Below are positions 27,610-36,871 of a stretch of 64,000 nucleotides of DNA, one piece after another; positions within the stretch are counted from its first letter, which is position 1, and every line of letters begins with the position of its first letter. Made by a program: the position numbers and the translations under genes. Origin of the DNA: Falsiroseomonas sp050563525 (GTDB lineage Bacteria > Pseudomonadota > Alphaproteobacteria > Acetobacterales > Acetobacteraceae); contig NZ_JBNXUN010000010.1 in the NCBI RefSeq assembly GCF_050563525.1, positions 62,001 to 126,000 on the forward strand, in the 5' to 3' direction. The notes below the pieces were generated by a model, which was given only the letters and a program-made list of their open reading frames with translations, was not told the DNA's origin and did no database searches.

Positions 27610-28808
27610 GTCAGCTTCGCGCAGAAATCCTGGATGCGGGTGCAGGCCTCGGTCAGCGTCGCGTCGTCGGTCGCGTAGCTGATGCGGATGTGGCCGGGGA
27701 ACATGAAGGCGGCGCCGTGCACCGTCGCCACGCCGGTTTCGTCCAGCAGCGCCAGGCAGAACGCCTCGTCGCTGTCGATCTTCGCGCCGCCGGCGCTGGT
27801 CTTGCCGAGGCAGCCGCGCACGTCCGGGAAGACGTAGAAGGCGCCCTCGGGCGTCGCGCAGCGCATGCCCTGCGCCTGGTTCAGCATGCCGACCACTAGG
27901 TTGCGCCGGCGCTCGAAGGCCTGACGCATTTCCTCGACACTGTCCTGCGGGCCGGTCAGTGCCTCGATCGCCGCGGCCTGGCTGATGGAGCTGGTGTTGG
28001 AGGTGGACTGGCTCTGCAGCTTGTCCATCGCCTTGATGAGCTGGATCGGCGCTCCGGCGAAGCCTATGCGCCAGCCCGTCATGGCATAGGCCTTGGAGCA
28101 GCCGTTCATGGTGACGGTGCGGTCCTTCAGGCGCGGCTCGACCTCGACGATGGTGGCCGGCTTCATGCCGTCATAGGCAAGCTTCTCGTAGATGTCGTCG
28201 GAGAAGATCCAGACATCCGGGTGGCGCAGCAAAACATCCGTCAGCTCCTTGAGCTGCGCCGCGTTGTAGCCCGCGCCGGTCGGGTTGCAGGGGTTGTTCA
28301 GGATCAGCCACTTCGTCTTTGGCGTGATCGCGGCCTCGAGCTGCTCCCCGGTCATGCGGAAGCCCTGGTTCGGGCCGCAAGGGACGATGACGGGCGTGCC
28401 CTCGGCCAGCGCCACGATGTCCGGGTAGGACACCCAGCAGGGGGCCGGGATGATGGCCTCGTCGCCGGCATTGATGGTGGCGACCAGCGCGTCGAAGATC
28501 ACCTGCTTGCCGCCGGTGGCGACCAGGATCTCCTCCGGCTTGTAGTCGATGCCGCTGTCGCGCTTGAACTTCTGGCAGATTGCCTGGCGCAGCTCCATCG
28601 TGCCGGCGACATCGGTGTAGCGCGTCTCGCCCCGCTCGATGGCGGCGATGGCGGCGTCCTTGACGTTGCGCGGCGTCTCGAAATCCGGCTCGCCGACGGA
28701 GAGCGAAATGATGTCCCGGCCCTGCGCCTTCAGCGCGCGCGCCTTGCCGGTCATGGCAATGGTCTGCGAGGGCGAGATGCGGTTGAGGCGGTCGGCGATG
28801 AGGTTCAT
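27606..28808 (-). CDS. pyridoxal-phosphate-dependent aspartate aminotransferase (copy 2)
   Basis: A 400-residue class I aminotransferase like the copy at 24120-25322. The start MNLIADRLNRISPSQTIAMT matches alphaproteobacterial AspC/AatA proteins. Visible blocks are SLSVGEPDFETP, ATGGKQVIFDAL, NNPCNPTGAGYN, and the PLP lysine in NGCSKAYAMTGWRIGFAG. This copy looks more like the canonical housekeeping AatA. A longer reading upstream is not credible because it would cross the next gene. It is coupled to the downstream GNAT gene by a 4-base overlap. Confidence 0.93.
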   Translation of the reverse strand: MNLIADRLNRISPSQTIAMTGKARALKAQGRDIISLSVGEPDFETPRNVKDAAIAAIERGETRYTDVAGTMELRQAICQKFKRDSGIDYKPEEILVATGGKQVIFDALVATINAGDEAIIPAPCWVSYPDIVALAEGTPVIVPCGPNQGFRMTGEQLEAAITPKTKWLILNNPCNPTGAGYNAAQLKELTDVLLRHPDVWIFSDDIYEKLAYDGMKPATIVEVEPRLKDRTVTMNGCSKAYAMTGWRIGFAGAPIQLIKAMDKLQSQSTSNTSSISQAAAIEALTGPQDSVEEMRQAFERRRNLVVGMLNQAQGMRCATPEGAFYVFPDVRGCLGKTSAGGAKIDSDEAFCLALLDETGVATVHGAAFMFPGHIRISYATDDATLTEACTRIQDFCAKLT

Positions 28809-28894
28809 GACGGTTCCCGGGGTCCCTGCCCGGCCCCGTGACTGGGCGGGCCGGCATTTCCTACCGAAGGCAGCAGGGCGCGTCCATCCGGGCC

Positions 28895-29257
28895 CTAGTT
28901 CAGGCGCAGCGGCCGGTAGCCCTCGAAGGTGAAACCCTTCTCGCGCATACAGGCGGTGCGGTGCTGCTCGCGGGCGCTGATGGCCAGGTCCACCATGTCG
29001 TAGCGCGCCGGCCGGAAACGCTCGGTGACGCGGCAGCGTTCGCGGTTGCCGTCGCGCCAGCATTGGCGATCCCGCTCGATCCGCGCGGGTTCCACCATCT
29101 GCCAGACCATGTGCGGTGGCACCGCAAGCTGCGCCTCGTTGCCGCAGGCGGCATTCATGGCGTCCGCGGTTTCCTCCGAGGTGCCGGGCCGCGACCAGCG
29201 CTCGGCACAGCCCGCGAGGAGGGGGAGCAGGACCAGCAGCAGGGCGATGCGGCGCAT
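28895..29257 (-). CDS. small lipoprotein of unknown function
   Basis: The product is 120 residues from the ATG at 29257. It begins MRRIALLLVLLPLLAGCAER, a lipoprotein signal with lipobox LAGC. The mature part has four Cys, which could form two disulfides in the periplasm (NAACGNE, RQCWRDG, ERCRVTE, TACMREK). An upstream ATG seven codons earlier is possible. No family is recognised. It lies between the aminotransferase and the polyamine transporter operon, all on the minus strand. Confidence 0.65.
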   Translation of the reverse strand: MRRIALLLVLLPLLAGCAERWSRPGTSEETADAMNAACGNEAQLAVPPHMVWQMVEPARIERDRQCWRDGNRERCRVTERFRPARYDMVDLAISAREQHRTACMREKGFTFEGYRPLRLN

Positions 29258-29304
29258 GGACCCCATATGCACGGTCATTCAGGCAATGCCATGGCGCGAC
29301 GGCG

Positions 29305-30084
29305 TTATCGCGAACGTATGAAGCGCAGCGCCAGCGCCATGCCCACCCCCACCACAACGACCAGGACGGTCGCCAGCGCATAGAGCTCCGGCGTCAGGCC
29401 GAGGCGGACGGAGGAAAAGATCACCATCGGCAGGGTCGAGGCGCCGGGGCCGGAGACGAAGCTGGCGATCACCAGGTCGTCCAGCGACAGCGTGAAGGCC
29501 AGCAGCCAGCCGGCGGCGATGCCCGGCGCGATCAGCGGCAGGGTGATGGCGAAGAACACCGTCCAGGGCCGCGCGCCGAGGTCCAGCGCCGCCTCCTCCA
29601 GGCTCAGGTCGAAATCTGCCAGGCGGGACTGCACCACCACCGCGACATAGGCCGCGCCGAAGGTGGCATGGGCGATGGCGATGGTGCTGGCGCCGCGGCC
29701 GGCGGGCCAGCCGAACAGCGATTCCAGCGCCACGAACAGCAGCAGCAGGGACAGGCCGGTGATCACCTCCGGCATCACCAGCGGCGCCGCCATCACGGCA
29801 CCGAAGCCCGCCCGGCCTCGGAACCGCCCGAACCGGGCCAGCGCGAAGCCTGCGAGCAAGCCGAGGATGGTGGCCATGGTGGCGGAGATGGCGGCGATGC
29901 GCAGCGACAGGCCCAGCGCACCCATCAGCACCTCGTTGCGCCACAGGCTTTCGTACCAGCGCAGCGAAAAACCGGTGAAGCTGGTGACCATGCGGCTGTC
30001 GTTGAAGGAGAACAGCGCCATCAGCAGGATCGGCAGGTACAGGAAGGCGAAGCCCAGCGCGAGCGGGATGGCGAGGCGCTTCAT
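29305..30084 (-). CDS. potI: polyamine ABC transporter permease, PotI/PotC-like
   Basis: This is a 259-residue inner-membrane permease. It has about six membrane segments and the EAA loop EEAALDLGARPWTVFFAITLP that contacts the ATPase. LSLDDLVIASFVSGPGASTLP near the end is the hallmark of spermidine/putrescine permeases of the PotC/PotI type. It is the last gene of the four-gene minus-strand operon and overlaps the PotH-like gene by 4 bases. Confidence 0.92.
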   Translation of the reverse strand: MKRLAIPLALGFAFLYLPILLMALFSFNDSRMVTSFTGFSLRWYESLWRNEVLMGALGLSLRIAAISATMATILGLLAGFALARFGRFRGRAGFGAVMAAPLVMPEVITGLSLLLLFVALESLFGWPAGRGASTIAIAHATFGAAYVAVVVQSRLADFDLSLEEAALDLGARPWTVFFAITLPLIAPGIAAGWLLAFTLSLDDLVIASFVSGPGASTLPMVIFSSVRLGLTPELYALATVLVVVVGVGMALALRFIRSR

Positions 30085-30965
30085 CGCCGGCCCTCCCGCG
30101 CCGCGCGCGCCTGGAACACGGCGATGGGTACCACCAGCGCCAGCAGCAGCACGATGGCGAGCGCCGAGGCCAGCGGCCAGTCACGGTTCTGGAAGAACTC
30201 TGTCCAGAGCACCCGGCCGATGAGCTGCGCGCCGGGGCCGCCGAGCAGCTCGGGGATGACGAACTCACCAACAACGGGGATGAAGACCAGCAGGAAGCCG
30301 GCGACGATGCCCGGCAGGGACAGCGGCAGCGTCACCGACAGGAAGGCACGCCAGGGCGGTGCACCCAGGTCCTCGGCGGCCTCCAGCAACGCGGGGTCCA
30401 GCTTAGACAGGGTGGCGTAGAGCGGCAGCACCATGAAGGGCAGGTAGCAATAGGTGATGCCGAGATACATCGCGGCTTCGGTGTAGAGCAGCGGGATTGG
30501 CTCCGCGATCAGGCCGAGGCCAAGCAGCAGGCCGTTCAGCCAGCCCTGGTCCTGCAGGATGCCGATCCAGGCGGTAACGCGCAGCAGGAAGCTGGTCCAG
30601 AACGGCAGGATCACCAGCATCAGCAGCAGGTTCCTTTGCCGCTGCGGCGCGCGCGAGATCGCCAGCGCCATCGGGTAGCCGACGAGCAGGCAGAGCGTGG
30701 CGGAAACAGCCGCGACGCGCAGGCTGCGGAGATAGGCGTCGAGGTAGTAGGGATCCTCCAGCAGCAGCTGGAAATTGGCCAGGTTGAGCTGGAGGATGGC
30801 AGTCGCCTCGCCCGACCAGCGCAGCAGCGCGGCATAGGGCGGCAGGCCTTCCGCCGGCTCGGCAAAGGCGATCGACAGCACGATGACGAAGGGCACCAGG
30901 AAGAACAGGCCCATCCAGGCCCAGGGCAGCGCGAGCACCAGGGCGCGGCGCAGGCGCGCGGTCAT
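30081..30965 (-). CDS. potH: polyamine ABC transporter permease, PotH/PotB-like
   Basis: A 294-residue permease partner with six membrane segments. The block AAMYLGITYCYLPFMVLPLY and the EAA loop EAAEDLGAPPWRAFLSVTLP identify the PotB/PotH family. IPVVGEFVIPELLGG is a further signature. The ATG that overlaps the stop of the ATPase gene is used; a start 19 codons upstream would lie inside that gene. Confidence 0.92.
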   Translation of the reverse strand: MTARLRRALVLALPWAWMGLFFLVPFVIVLSIAFAEPAEGLPPYAALLRWSGEATAILQLNLANFQLLLEDPYYLDAYLRSLRVAAVSATLCLLVGYPMALAISRAPQRQRNLLLMLVILPFWTSFLLRVTAWIGILQDQGWLNGLLLGLGLIAEPIPLLYTEAAMYLGITYCYLPFMVLPLYATLSKLDPALLEAAEDLGAPPWRAFLSVTLPLSLPGIVAGFLLVFIPVVGEFVIPELLGGPGAQLIGRVLWTEFFQNRDWPLASALAIVLLLALVVPIAVFQARAAREGRR

Positions 30966-32107
30966 TCCGGCAGCACCATGCTGGCCTGGCGGTCCCAGGT
31001 GATGGCGACGGTATCCTCCCAATCCACCGGGCGTTCGGTGCGGCGGCGCAGGTTGGGCTGGCTGACGCGGATCTCCTTGCCGCCGTCCAGCACCACGTAA
31101 TAGACGAAGAAGTCGCCGTAATAGCCGATGTCGCGCACCCGCCCGACCAGCCGGTTGTCGCCGTGCGGGGCATCCGGCGCGGCGCGCTCGATCCGCATCC
31201 GCTCCGGCCGCAGGGCGACGAAGACGCGGCTGCCGGGCGGCTTGGAGGCGGCGGGTTCGGCCAGGATGTCGAAATCCATCTCCGAGCTGCCGATGCGCAC
31301 ACCCTCCGCGTCGATGCGCTCGACGACGCCTTCCAGGATGTTGGCGGTGCCGAGGAATTCGGCGGTGAAGCGGCTGTTGGGGAATTCGTACACCTCGCTG
31401 GGCGTGCCGACCTGCGCCAGCGTGCCGCGGTCCATCACCGCGAGGCGGGTCGCCATCGTCATCGCCTCCTCCTGGTCGTGGGTGACGATGACGAAGGTGG
31501 TGCCGGTGCGCTCCTGGATATTCATCAATTCGAACTGCGTGGCTTCACGCAGATTCTTGTCGAGCGCGGAAAGCGGCTCATCCAGCAGCAGCAGCTTCGG
31601 CCGCTTTGCCAGCGCGCGGGCCAGCGCCACGCGGGCGCGCTGGCCGCCGGACAGCGCCGCCGGCTTTCGCGCGTCGAAGCCCTCCATCTTCACCATGGCC
31701 AGCATCTCCGCGATGCGTTCGCCGATGACGGGTTTCGGCGTGCCGTCCTGCTTCAGGCCGAAGGCGATGTTCTGCGCCACCGTCATGTGCGGGAACAACG
31801 CGTAGGACTGGAACATCATGTTGACCGGCCGGCGATACGGCGGCACGCCGGCCATGTCCTGGCCGTCCAGCAGGATGCGGCCGGCATCGGGCTCCAGGAA
31901 TCCCGCCAGGCAGCGCAGCAGGGTGGACTTGCCGGAGCCGGAGCCGCCGAGCAGCGCGAACAGCTCGCCGCGGTAGATTGGGAGGCTGACCTCGTCCAGC
32001 GCGACGAAATCGCCGAAGCGTTTCGTCAGCTTCTCGATACGCAGGAAGGGCTCGGCCGCCGGATCGCGCCAGGGTTCGGCAGTGCCCGGCCTGGCCGGCT
32101 GGCTCAT
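30962..32107 (-). CDS. potG: polyamine ABC transporter ATP-binding protein
   Basis: This is the 381-residue ATPase subunit energising polyamine uptake. It has Walker A LLGGSGSGKSTLL near 54-66, the Q-loop region NMMFQSYALFPHM, signature LSGGQRARVALARAL, Walker B LLLLDEPLSALD, and a C-terminal TOBE regulatory domain (about 290-378). It is coupled by 4-base overlaps to the binding-protein gene upstream and the permease gene downstream. PotA is an equivalent name. Confidence 0.94.
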   Translation of the reverse strand: MSQPARPGTAEPWRDPAAEPFLRIEKLTKRFGDFVALDEVSLPIYRGELFALLGGSGSGKSTLLRCLAGFLEPDAGRILLDGQDMAGVPPYRRPVNMMFQSYALFPHMTVAQNIAFGLKQDGTPKPVIGERIAEMLAMVKMEGFDARKPAALSGGQRARVALARALAKRPKLLLLDEPLSALDKNLREATQFELMNIQERTGTTFVIVTHDQEEAMTMATRLAVMDRGTLAQVGTPSEVYEFPNSRFTAEFLGTANILEGVVERIDAEGVRIGSSEMDFDILAEPAASKPPGSRVFVALRPERMRIERAAPDAPHGDNRLVGRVRDIGYYGDFFVYYVVLDGGKEIRVSQPNLRRRTERPVDWEDTVAITWDRQASMVLPE

Positions 32108-33210
32108 CTCCCCGCCTTGAAGCGCGACCAGACGCGGTTGCGGGCACGCTCCGCGGCCTGCGCGACGGGGCCGATGGTGAAGAAGTTCGCGCGCACCGCC
32201 TCGGGCGGGAATACGGCCGGATCATTCGCGACCTCGGGCGCCACCAGCGCGCGGCTGGCCGGCACGCCGTTGGGGTAGCGGACGTGGTTGGTGATGGCGG
32301 CCATCACGTCCGGCTGGAGGAGGAAATTGATGAAGGCATGCGCCTCCGCCGGGTTCGGCGCATCGGCCGGGATCGCCAGCAGGTCGAACCAGAGCTGCGC
32401 GCCTTCCCGCGGCGCCACGTACTGCACGCTGACGCCGCGGTTGGCTTCCCGCGCGCGGACGCCGGCCTGGATCGCATCGCCGGAATAGGCGAAGGCGAGG
32501 CAAGCCTGGCCGCCGGCCAGCGCCTCGATCGTGCCGCCGGTCGAGAAGTTGCGGATGAAGGGCCGCACCGCCAGCAGCGTGCGCTCCACCTCCCGCAGGT
32601 CACCGGCGTCGGTGCTGTTGGGATCCTTCCCGAGGAAGCGCAGCACGGTCGGGATCACGTCCGCCGCGCTGTCCATCATGCTGATGCCGCAGCGTGCGAG
32701 ACGCCGCGCATTCGCCGGGTCCAGCAGCAGGCGAAGGCTGTCCATCGGTGCGTCGGGCGCCAGTTCGCGCACGCGGTCCGGGTTCAGGCCAAGGCCGATA
32801 CTGCCCCACAGGTACAGCGCGCCAAAGCGGTTGCCCGGGTCGGAAGACGCGACTTGCGTCTGCAGGGCCGGGTCCAAATTCGCCAGATTCGGGATCAGCG
32901 CGCGGTCCAGCGGCAGCAGGCCGCCGGCGCGGGCGAGGCGGGAGAAGGTGGGCTCGCCGGTCGGCACGATGATGTCGTAGCCGCTGCGACCGGCAGATAG
33001 CCGGCCCTCCAGCGTCTCCAGGCTGTCGTAGATGTCGTAGCGCACGCGGATCCCGGTCTCGCGGGTGAAGCGCTGCACCATGTAGGGGTCGATGTAGTCG
33101 TTCCAATTGAACACGTTGACGACCCGTTCCTGCGCCCGGGCATCCGGCGCGGTGGCCAGGGGCAGCAAAAGGGCGGCGATCAGGGCCAGGCGACGCAGCA
33201 TCTCGGGCAC
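32104..33210 (-). CDS. potF: periplasmic putrescine/spermidine-binding protein
   Basis: A 368-residue periplasmic binding protein that delivers polyamines to the PotGHI complex. It has a signal peptide ending DARAQ near 27, then the family blocks VVNVFNWNDYIDPYMVQRF, YDSLETLEGRL, and GYDIIVPTGEPTFSRLARAG. The C-terminal AHAFINFLLQPDVMAAIT is also typical. Met4 could be the true start. It is the first gene of the operon; the promoter should lie in 33211-33480. Confidence 0.92.
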   Translation of the reverse strand: MPEMLRRLALIAALLLPLATAPDARAQERVVNVFNWNDYIDPYMVQRFTRETGIRVRYDIYDSLETLEGRLSAGRSGYDIIVPTGEPTFSRLARAGGLLPLDRALIPNLANLDPALQTQVASSDPGNRFGALYLWGSIGLGLNPDRVRELAPDAPMDSLRLLLDPANARRLARCGISMMDSAADVIPTVLRFLGKDPNSTDAGDLREVERTLLAVRPFIRNFSTGGTIEALAGGQACLAFAYSGDAIQAGVRAREANRGVSVQYVAPREGAQLWFDLLAIPADAPNPAEAHAFINFLLQPDVMAAITNHVRYPNGVPASRALVAPEVANDPAVFPPEAVRANFFTIGPVAQAAERARNRVWSRFKAGR

Positions 33211-33294
33211 CTCCGGAGGCGGAACGACAGCGATGCTAACACGCGGCCGCGATGCTGCACGGGGGGTGCGGATCCGGAACGGAAACAGGAATTT

Positions 33295-33309
33295 GTTCTT
33301 GACTTGTTC
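33295..33309 (+). promoter_or_regulatory. LexA-type SOS box, GTTC-N7-GTTC
   Basis: The sequence GTTCTTGACTTGTTC is an exact match to the alphaproteobacterial LexA operator GTTC-N7-GTTC. A TTGACT -35-like hexamer (33299-33304) lies inside it, with a weak -10-like TAGTCA 17 bases downstream at 33322. This would place LexA on the promoter. The box is 170 bases before the first tail-fibre-type gene and about 85 bases from the divergent potF start. A chance match is possible because only 8 bases are fixed. Confidence 0.5.
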
Positions 33310-33479
33310 CTAGCCCGGCGCTAGTCATGGCTCACCAAGGCGAGAACTGCGTCGCAGGCGTCCCCGAGAGGCCCGCCCCGGCCTTACCGCGCTCGCTGTC
33401 TAGGAAAATATACCGATCAATAGATCGCACGGGTGCCGTCCGCCCGGCCCGCCGCGCATTCCGAACCGGAGAACCGCCC

Positions 33480-34130
33480 ATGGCCTTCAACAACAGCGCC
33501 CTGGTGTCGCTGCTCAGCAACAGCGGCTTCACCATGTGGCTGTACCGCACCACGGACACCCGCGCGACGGCGATCGCCGCCGGCTATTTCAGCCCGGCCG
33601 CCGCGCGGCTCGAAACCGGCGACATCATCATCGCACTGACCTCCGACGCCGTGTCGCTGCTGCCGGTGCGGGCCGGCGACGTGGTCGCGGCCGGGCTGGT
33701 GCTGGACACCGCCGCCGCGCCGTTCCGCGCGCAGATCCGCGCCGCGCAGCGCTTCCTTGCGCGGCAGGCCGCGAGCGGCGTGGTGATGACGGTGGTGCTG
33801 GCGCCGCTCGCCGCCGGCATCCTGGTGGGCGGGACGGTGCAGGCGCAGGCGGCCATTGCCGGGCCGGTGACGCAGGTCGCCTTCAGCATCAGCGATGCGG
33901 CCGGCGCCACCGTGCGTGGCCCGACGCTTGCCGCCGTCAGCGCCGGCACCGCCTCCGCCAGTTTCGCCGCGCCGGCCGCCGGCACCGGCTACCGACTGCG
34001 CGTGCAGGCGACCGGCGAGCCCGGCGTCGCCGCCACCTCCCCGGCCTTCACGGTGACGCTGCCCTACGGGCTGCTGCTGCAATCCGGCGGCGGCCTGCTG
34101 CTGGAGAGCGGGGACCGCGTCCTGGTCTGA
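33480..34130 (+). CDS. phage-type tail-fibre-associated structural protein
   Basis: A 216-residue protein that begins MAFNNSALVSLLSNSGFTMW. Its first 80 residues (WLYRTTDTRATAIAAGYFS, LETGDIIIALTSD) resemble small structural proteins next to tail-fibre genes of Roseomonas/Rhodobacterales prophages. The C-terminal half is an Ala/Thr/Gly-rich beta-type domain (about 120-195), ending in a LLLQSGGGLLLESGD repeat common in phage fibres. It is the first gene of a four-gene plus-strand cassette. The molecular role is inferred. Confidence 0.6.
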   Translation: MAFNNSALVSLLSNSGFTMWLYRTTDTRATAIAAGYFSPAAARLETGDIIIALTSDAVSLLPVRAGDVVAAGLVLDTAAAPFRAQIRAAQRFLARQAASGVVMTVVLAPLAAGILVGGTVQAQAAIAGPVTQVAFSISDAAGATVRGPTLAAVSAGTASASFAAPAAGTGYRLRVQATGEPGVAATSPAFTVTLPYGLLLQSGGGLLLESGDRVLV

Positions 34131-34173
34131 GCATCGGCCTGCCTTTCCCGCCCACGATCAGGAATCCCGACAC

Positions 34174-36531
34174 ATGGCCGATGCCAAGATCTCCGACCTT
34201 CCCGCCGCCGCGGCGCTCGCCGTCGCCGACCTCGCCCCCATCGTGCAGGGCAGCGGCGTCGCAGCCCAGACCCGGCGCGCCACCTTCGCCCAGATCACCG
34301 CCGGCGTGCATGCCGAACGCATGCTGCATGTCCGCGACTTTGGTGCCGTCGGCAACGGCACCACGGACGACACCGCGGCGATCCAGGCCGCGATCGATGC
34401 GGCGGTGGCCGGCGGTGGGGGCATCGTCCGCCTCGGGCCGCGCCGCTACCGCATCAGCGCCGCGAACCTGGTGGTGAAGGAGAATGTCTGCCTGGAAGGC
34501 CCGGTGCAGTTCCCCGGCGGCCAGCGCCTGGCGGGCGACTACCGCAACATCCCCGGCACGCTGCTGGTGGCCTCCAACCGCACGGTGCAGTTGCTGCGCG
34601 CCTCCACGCTGCGCGGCATCACGCTGATCCGCGACGGCATGCCTGCTCCGCCCACCACCATGCGCGCCGCCATCGACCTGCGCGCCGCCATGGCCGGCAC
34701 CGCCATCACCATCGGCGATGCCTCCGGCACGCATCACGACGTGCTGGTCGAGGATCTCCTGGTGCTCGGCTTCGACCTGGCGGTGCGGTCCGACAACAGC
34801 CAGCGGCTGAACCTGCGGCGGGTGCGCGGCGACAACCGCAACGGCATCTTCATGACCCGCACCTTTGACATCAGCCGGGTGCACGACGTGCATCTGTGGC
34901 CGTTCCTCACGGGCAATCTGGCGAACGTCTCCATCGTCACCCGCACGGTCTCGGGCGTCGCGAACAACGGCGCCGGTGCGGTGCGCGTCACCACCTCCGC
35001 CGCGCATGGGCTGGTGACGGGCGATATCGTCAACGTCTACGGCGTGGGCGGCGTGCCGGGCGCGAACAACCGCTTCCTCGCCACCGTCGTCGACAGCACG
35101 CGGATCGACCTGCAGGGGTCGAGCTTCTCCGGCGCCTGGACCAGCGGCGGCACCGTGGCGGTCTGGAACAACCGGCGCCTCGGCACCGGCTTCCGCATCG
35201 AGAGCAGCGACGTGGCCGAGTTCGTCAACTGCTTCAGCTTCGGCTACGATCGTGGCTTCGACCTCGGCGATGGCGCGGCTTCCATCCAGTTGCACAATTG
35301 CAGCGTCGACGACCTGCTGTCGCTCGCCGACCCCAACACCGTGGGCGCGCTGATCCAGGGCAGCGCCTTCCGAACCAAGTGGGTCGGTGGCTTCATCAGC
35401 AGCCAGGGCACCGCCATCCGGGTCAATTCCAACGCCTCCAACCAGGGCGACAACCAGTTCGTCGGCGTCATGGTCGGCGGCGGCGGCGGCGGCCGGGCGG
35501 TCGAGGTCTTCGACGGCGGGCTGACGCTGGTGGCCTGCGACCTGCCGGCGGCGCGCGTCTACCTCGCCACCGCCGGCGACAGCCTGTCCGTCGTCGCCTC
35601 CGACACCCGCTCCGCCACCTTCGAGGCGCAGACCGGCGCCGACCTGGCGCGCATCGCCCTGGTCGGCAACCGGCTGCAGGCGCTGGGCTCCTCCGCCGAT
35701 CAGGAACGCGCGCTGCTGCGGCGGCGGACGGACCTGCTGGGCGGCGCGCTGGATGTGGAGAACCAGGATGCACTGGTGACCTACTCGCTCACCGTCGGGT
35801 CCGGCGCGCTGGCGCCGCTGAACATCGGCGGAGAGGCCGACGGCAACCCGAATGGCGGCGTGGTGTTCGGCGCCGCATCCGGGATGACGGCGCCGATGAC
35901 GGTCACGCTGCGCCGCGCCTCCACCACCCCCGCCGCCGGCCATGCGCTGGGGCGCCTCGCCTTCAGCGGCGGCAACGCGGCGGGCACGCAGACCGAATAT
36001 GCCCGCGCCGGCGGCATCAGCGAGGTGGTGACGACGGGGGCGGAGGCCGGCGCCTTCGTCGTCGAGACCCGTGGCGGCGGCGGGCTGGCGGAACGCTTCC
36101 GCGTCGCCTCCTCCGGCACCGTGACCCTCACCGGGCCGCTGGTGCTGCCGGGCGACCCGACCGCGGCCACACAGGCGGCGAGCAAGGGCTATGTCGATGC
36201 GCAGTTCACCACGCGGCGGATGCCCGTGCTGGCGACCGCCACCGCCACGCCGCTGACACTGGCCGCCCACAACGGCCGCCTGGTCAGCGCCAATGCCGGC
36301 ACCAGCCTGAGCATCGACTGGGCCGCGACCGGCGACGGCTTCAGTTGCCTGGTCGCCAATCGCGGCACCACCGACCTTGCCGTGACGATGACCGGCTTTG
36401 CCGGCACCACGCCATCCAACCCCGACGGCCTGACGAAGATCCGCGCCGGCGGCCTGGCCACGCTGCTCGCCTTCAGCCCGGATGGCGGCATCACCCGGCT
36501 GCTGCTGCTGGCCGGCGCGGCGGCGCCCTGA
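34174..36531 (+). CDS. pectate-lyase-fold tail spike-like protein
   Basis: A 785-residue protein. The N-terminus MADAKISDLPAAAALAVADL is the module that attaches phage spikes and fibres to the tail. It is followed at about 50-75 by DFGAVGNGTTDDTAAIQAAI, the pectate-lyase_3 (beta-helix) entry motif of spikes and GH28-like proteins. The middle is a long parallel beta-helix-like region, and the C-terminal third (about 540-785) resembles fibre trimerisation regions (GDPTAATQAASKGYVDAQF). It probably binds or degrades a surface glycan. No other capsid or tail genes are nearby. Confidence 0.75.
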   Translation: MADAKISDLPAAAALAVADLAPIVQGSGVAAQTRRATFAQITAGVHAERMLHVRDFGAVGNGTTDDTAAIQAAIDAAVAGGGGIVRLGPRRYRISAANLVVKENVCLEGPVQFPGGQRLAGDYRNIPGTLLVASNRTVQLLRASTLRGITLIRDGMPAPPTTMRAAIDLRAAMAGTAITIGDASGTHHDVLVEDLLVLGFDLAVRSDNSQRLNLRRVRGDNRNGIFMTRTFDISRVHDVHLWPFLTGNLANVSIVTRTVSGVANNGAGAVRVTTSAAHGLVTGDIVNVYGVGGVPGANNRFLATVVDSTRIDLQGSSFSGAWTSGGTVAVWNNRRLGTGFRIESSDVAEFVNCFSFGYDRGFDLGDGAASIQLHNCSVDDLLSLADPNTVGALIQGSAFRTKWVGGFISSQGTAIRVNSNASNQGDNQFVGVMVGGGGGGRAVEVFDGGLTLVACDLPAARVYLATAGDSLSVVASDTRSATFEAQTGADLARIALVGNRLQALGSSADQERALLRRRTDLLGGALDVENQDALVTYSLTVGSGALAPLNIGGEADGNPNGGVVFGAASGMTAPMTVTLRRASTTPAAGHALGRLAFSGGNAAGTQTEYARAGGISEVVTTGAEAGAFVVETRGGGGLAERFRVASSGTVTLTGPLVLPGDPTAATQAASKGYVDAQFTTRRMPVLATATATPLTLAAHNGRLVSANAGTSLSIDWAATGDGFSCLVANRGTTDLAVTMTGFAGTTPSNPDGLTKIRAGGLATLLAFSPDGGITRLLLLAGAAAP

Positions 36532-36577
36532 TCCGCTTGGCGCCGCCCCTCAACCCCGAGACGACAGGACATCCACG

Positions 36578-36847
36578 ATGACCCAATGGACGATGCAGGC
36601 CTGGCAGGGCACGCCGGAGGCCGCGGCCGCCGCGCTGCGCAATCTTGGCTGGTTCGGGCCGGATGAGGCGCCGTCGGCGCTGCCGGACCCCCGCATCGGC
36701 GGCTTCCTGCCGGCCGCCGGCACCGCGATGCGCAGCTTCGACGGCGTCGCCTATGTGGCGGTCGCGGCCAACGCCGCCATCGAGGCGCCGCCCGGCCTCT
36801 CGCCTGCTGGCCCGGAATTGTTCCGTGCCCTGCTCGGAAGCTTCTGA
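36578..36847 (+). CDS. small hypothetical protein in tail-fibre cassette
   Basis: An 89-residue protein, MTQWTMQAWQGTPEAAAAAL at the start, with no recognised domain. It is the kind of small accessory protein found beside phage spike genes. It begins 47 bases after the spike gene and ends 25 bases before the next gene, so it is probably in the same transcript. The ATG is used because the upstream in-frame stretch overlaps the spike gene. Confidence 0.55.
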   Translation: MTQWTMQAWQGTPEAAAAALRNLGWFGPDEAPSALPDPRIGGFLPAAGTAMRSFDGVAYVAVAANAAIEAPPGLSPAGPELFRALLGSF

Positions 36848-36871
36848 CCCTTTCTGCCGAGGAATCCCCGG

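Noticed and set aside
34048..36270. 740-codon minus-strand frame over the spike gene.
   Set aside because: Composition is that of a reversed Ala/Gly-rich gene, and the plus-strand spike has clear motifs.
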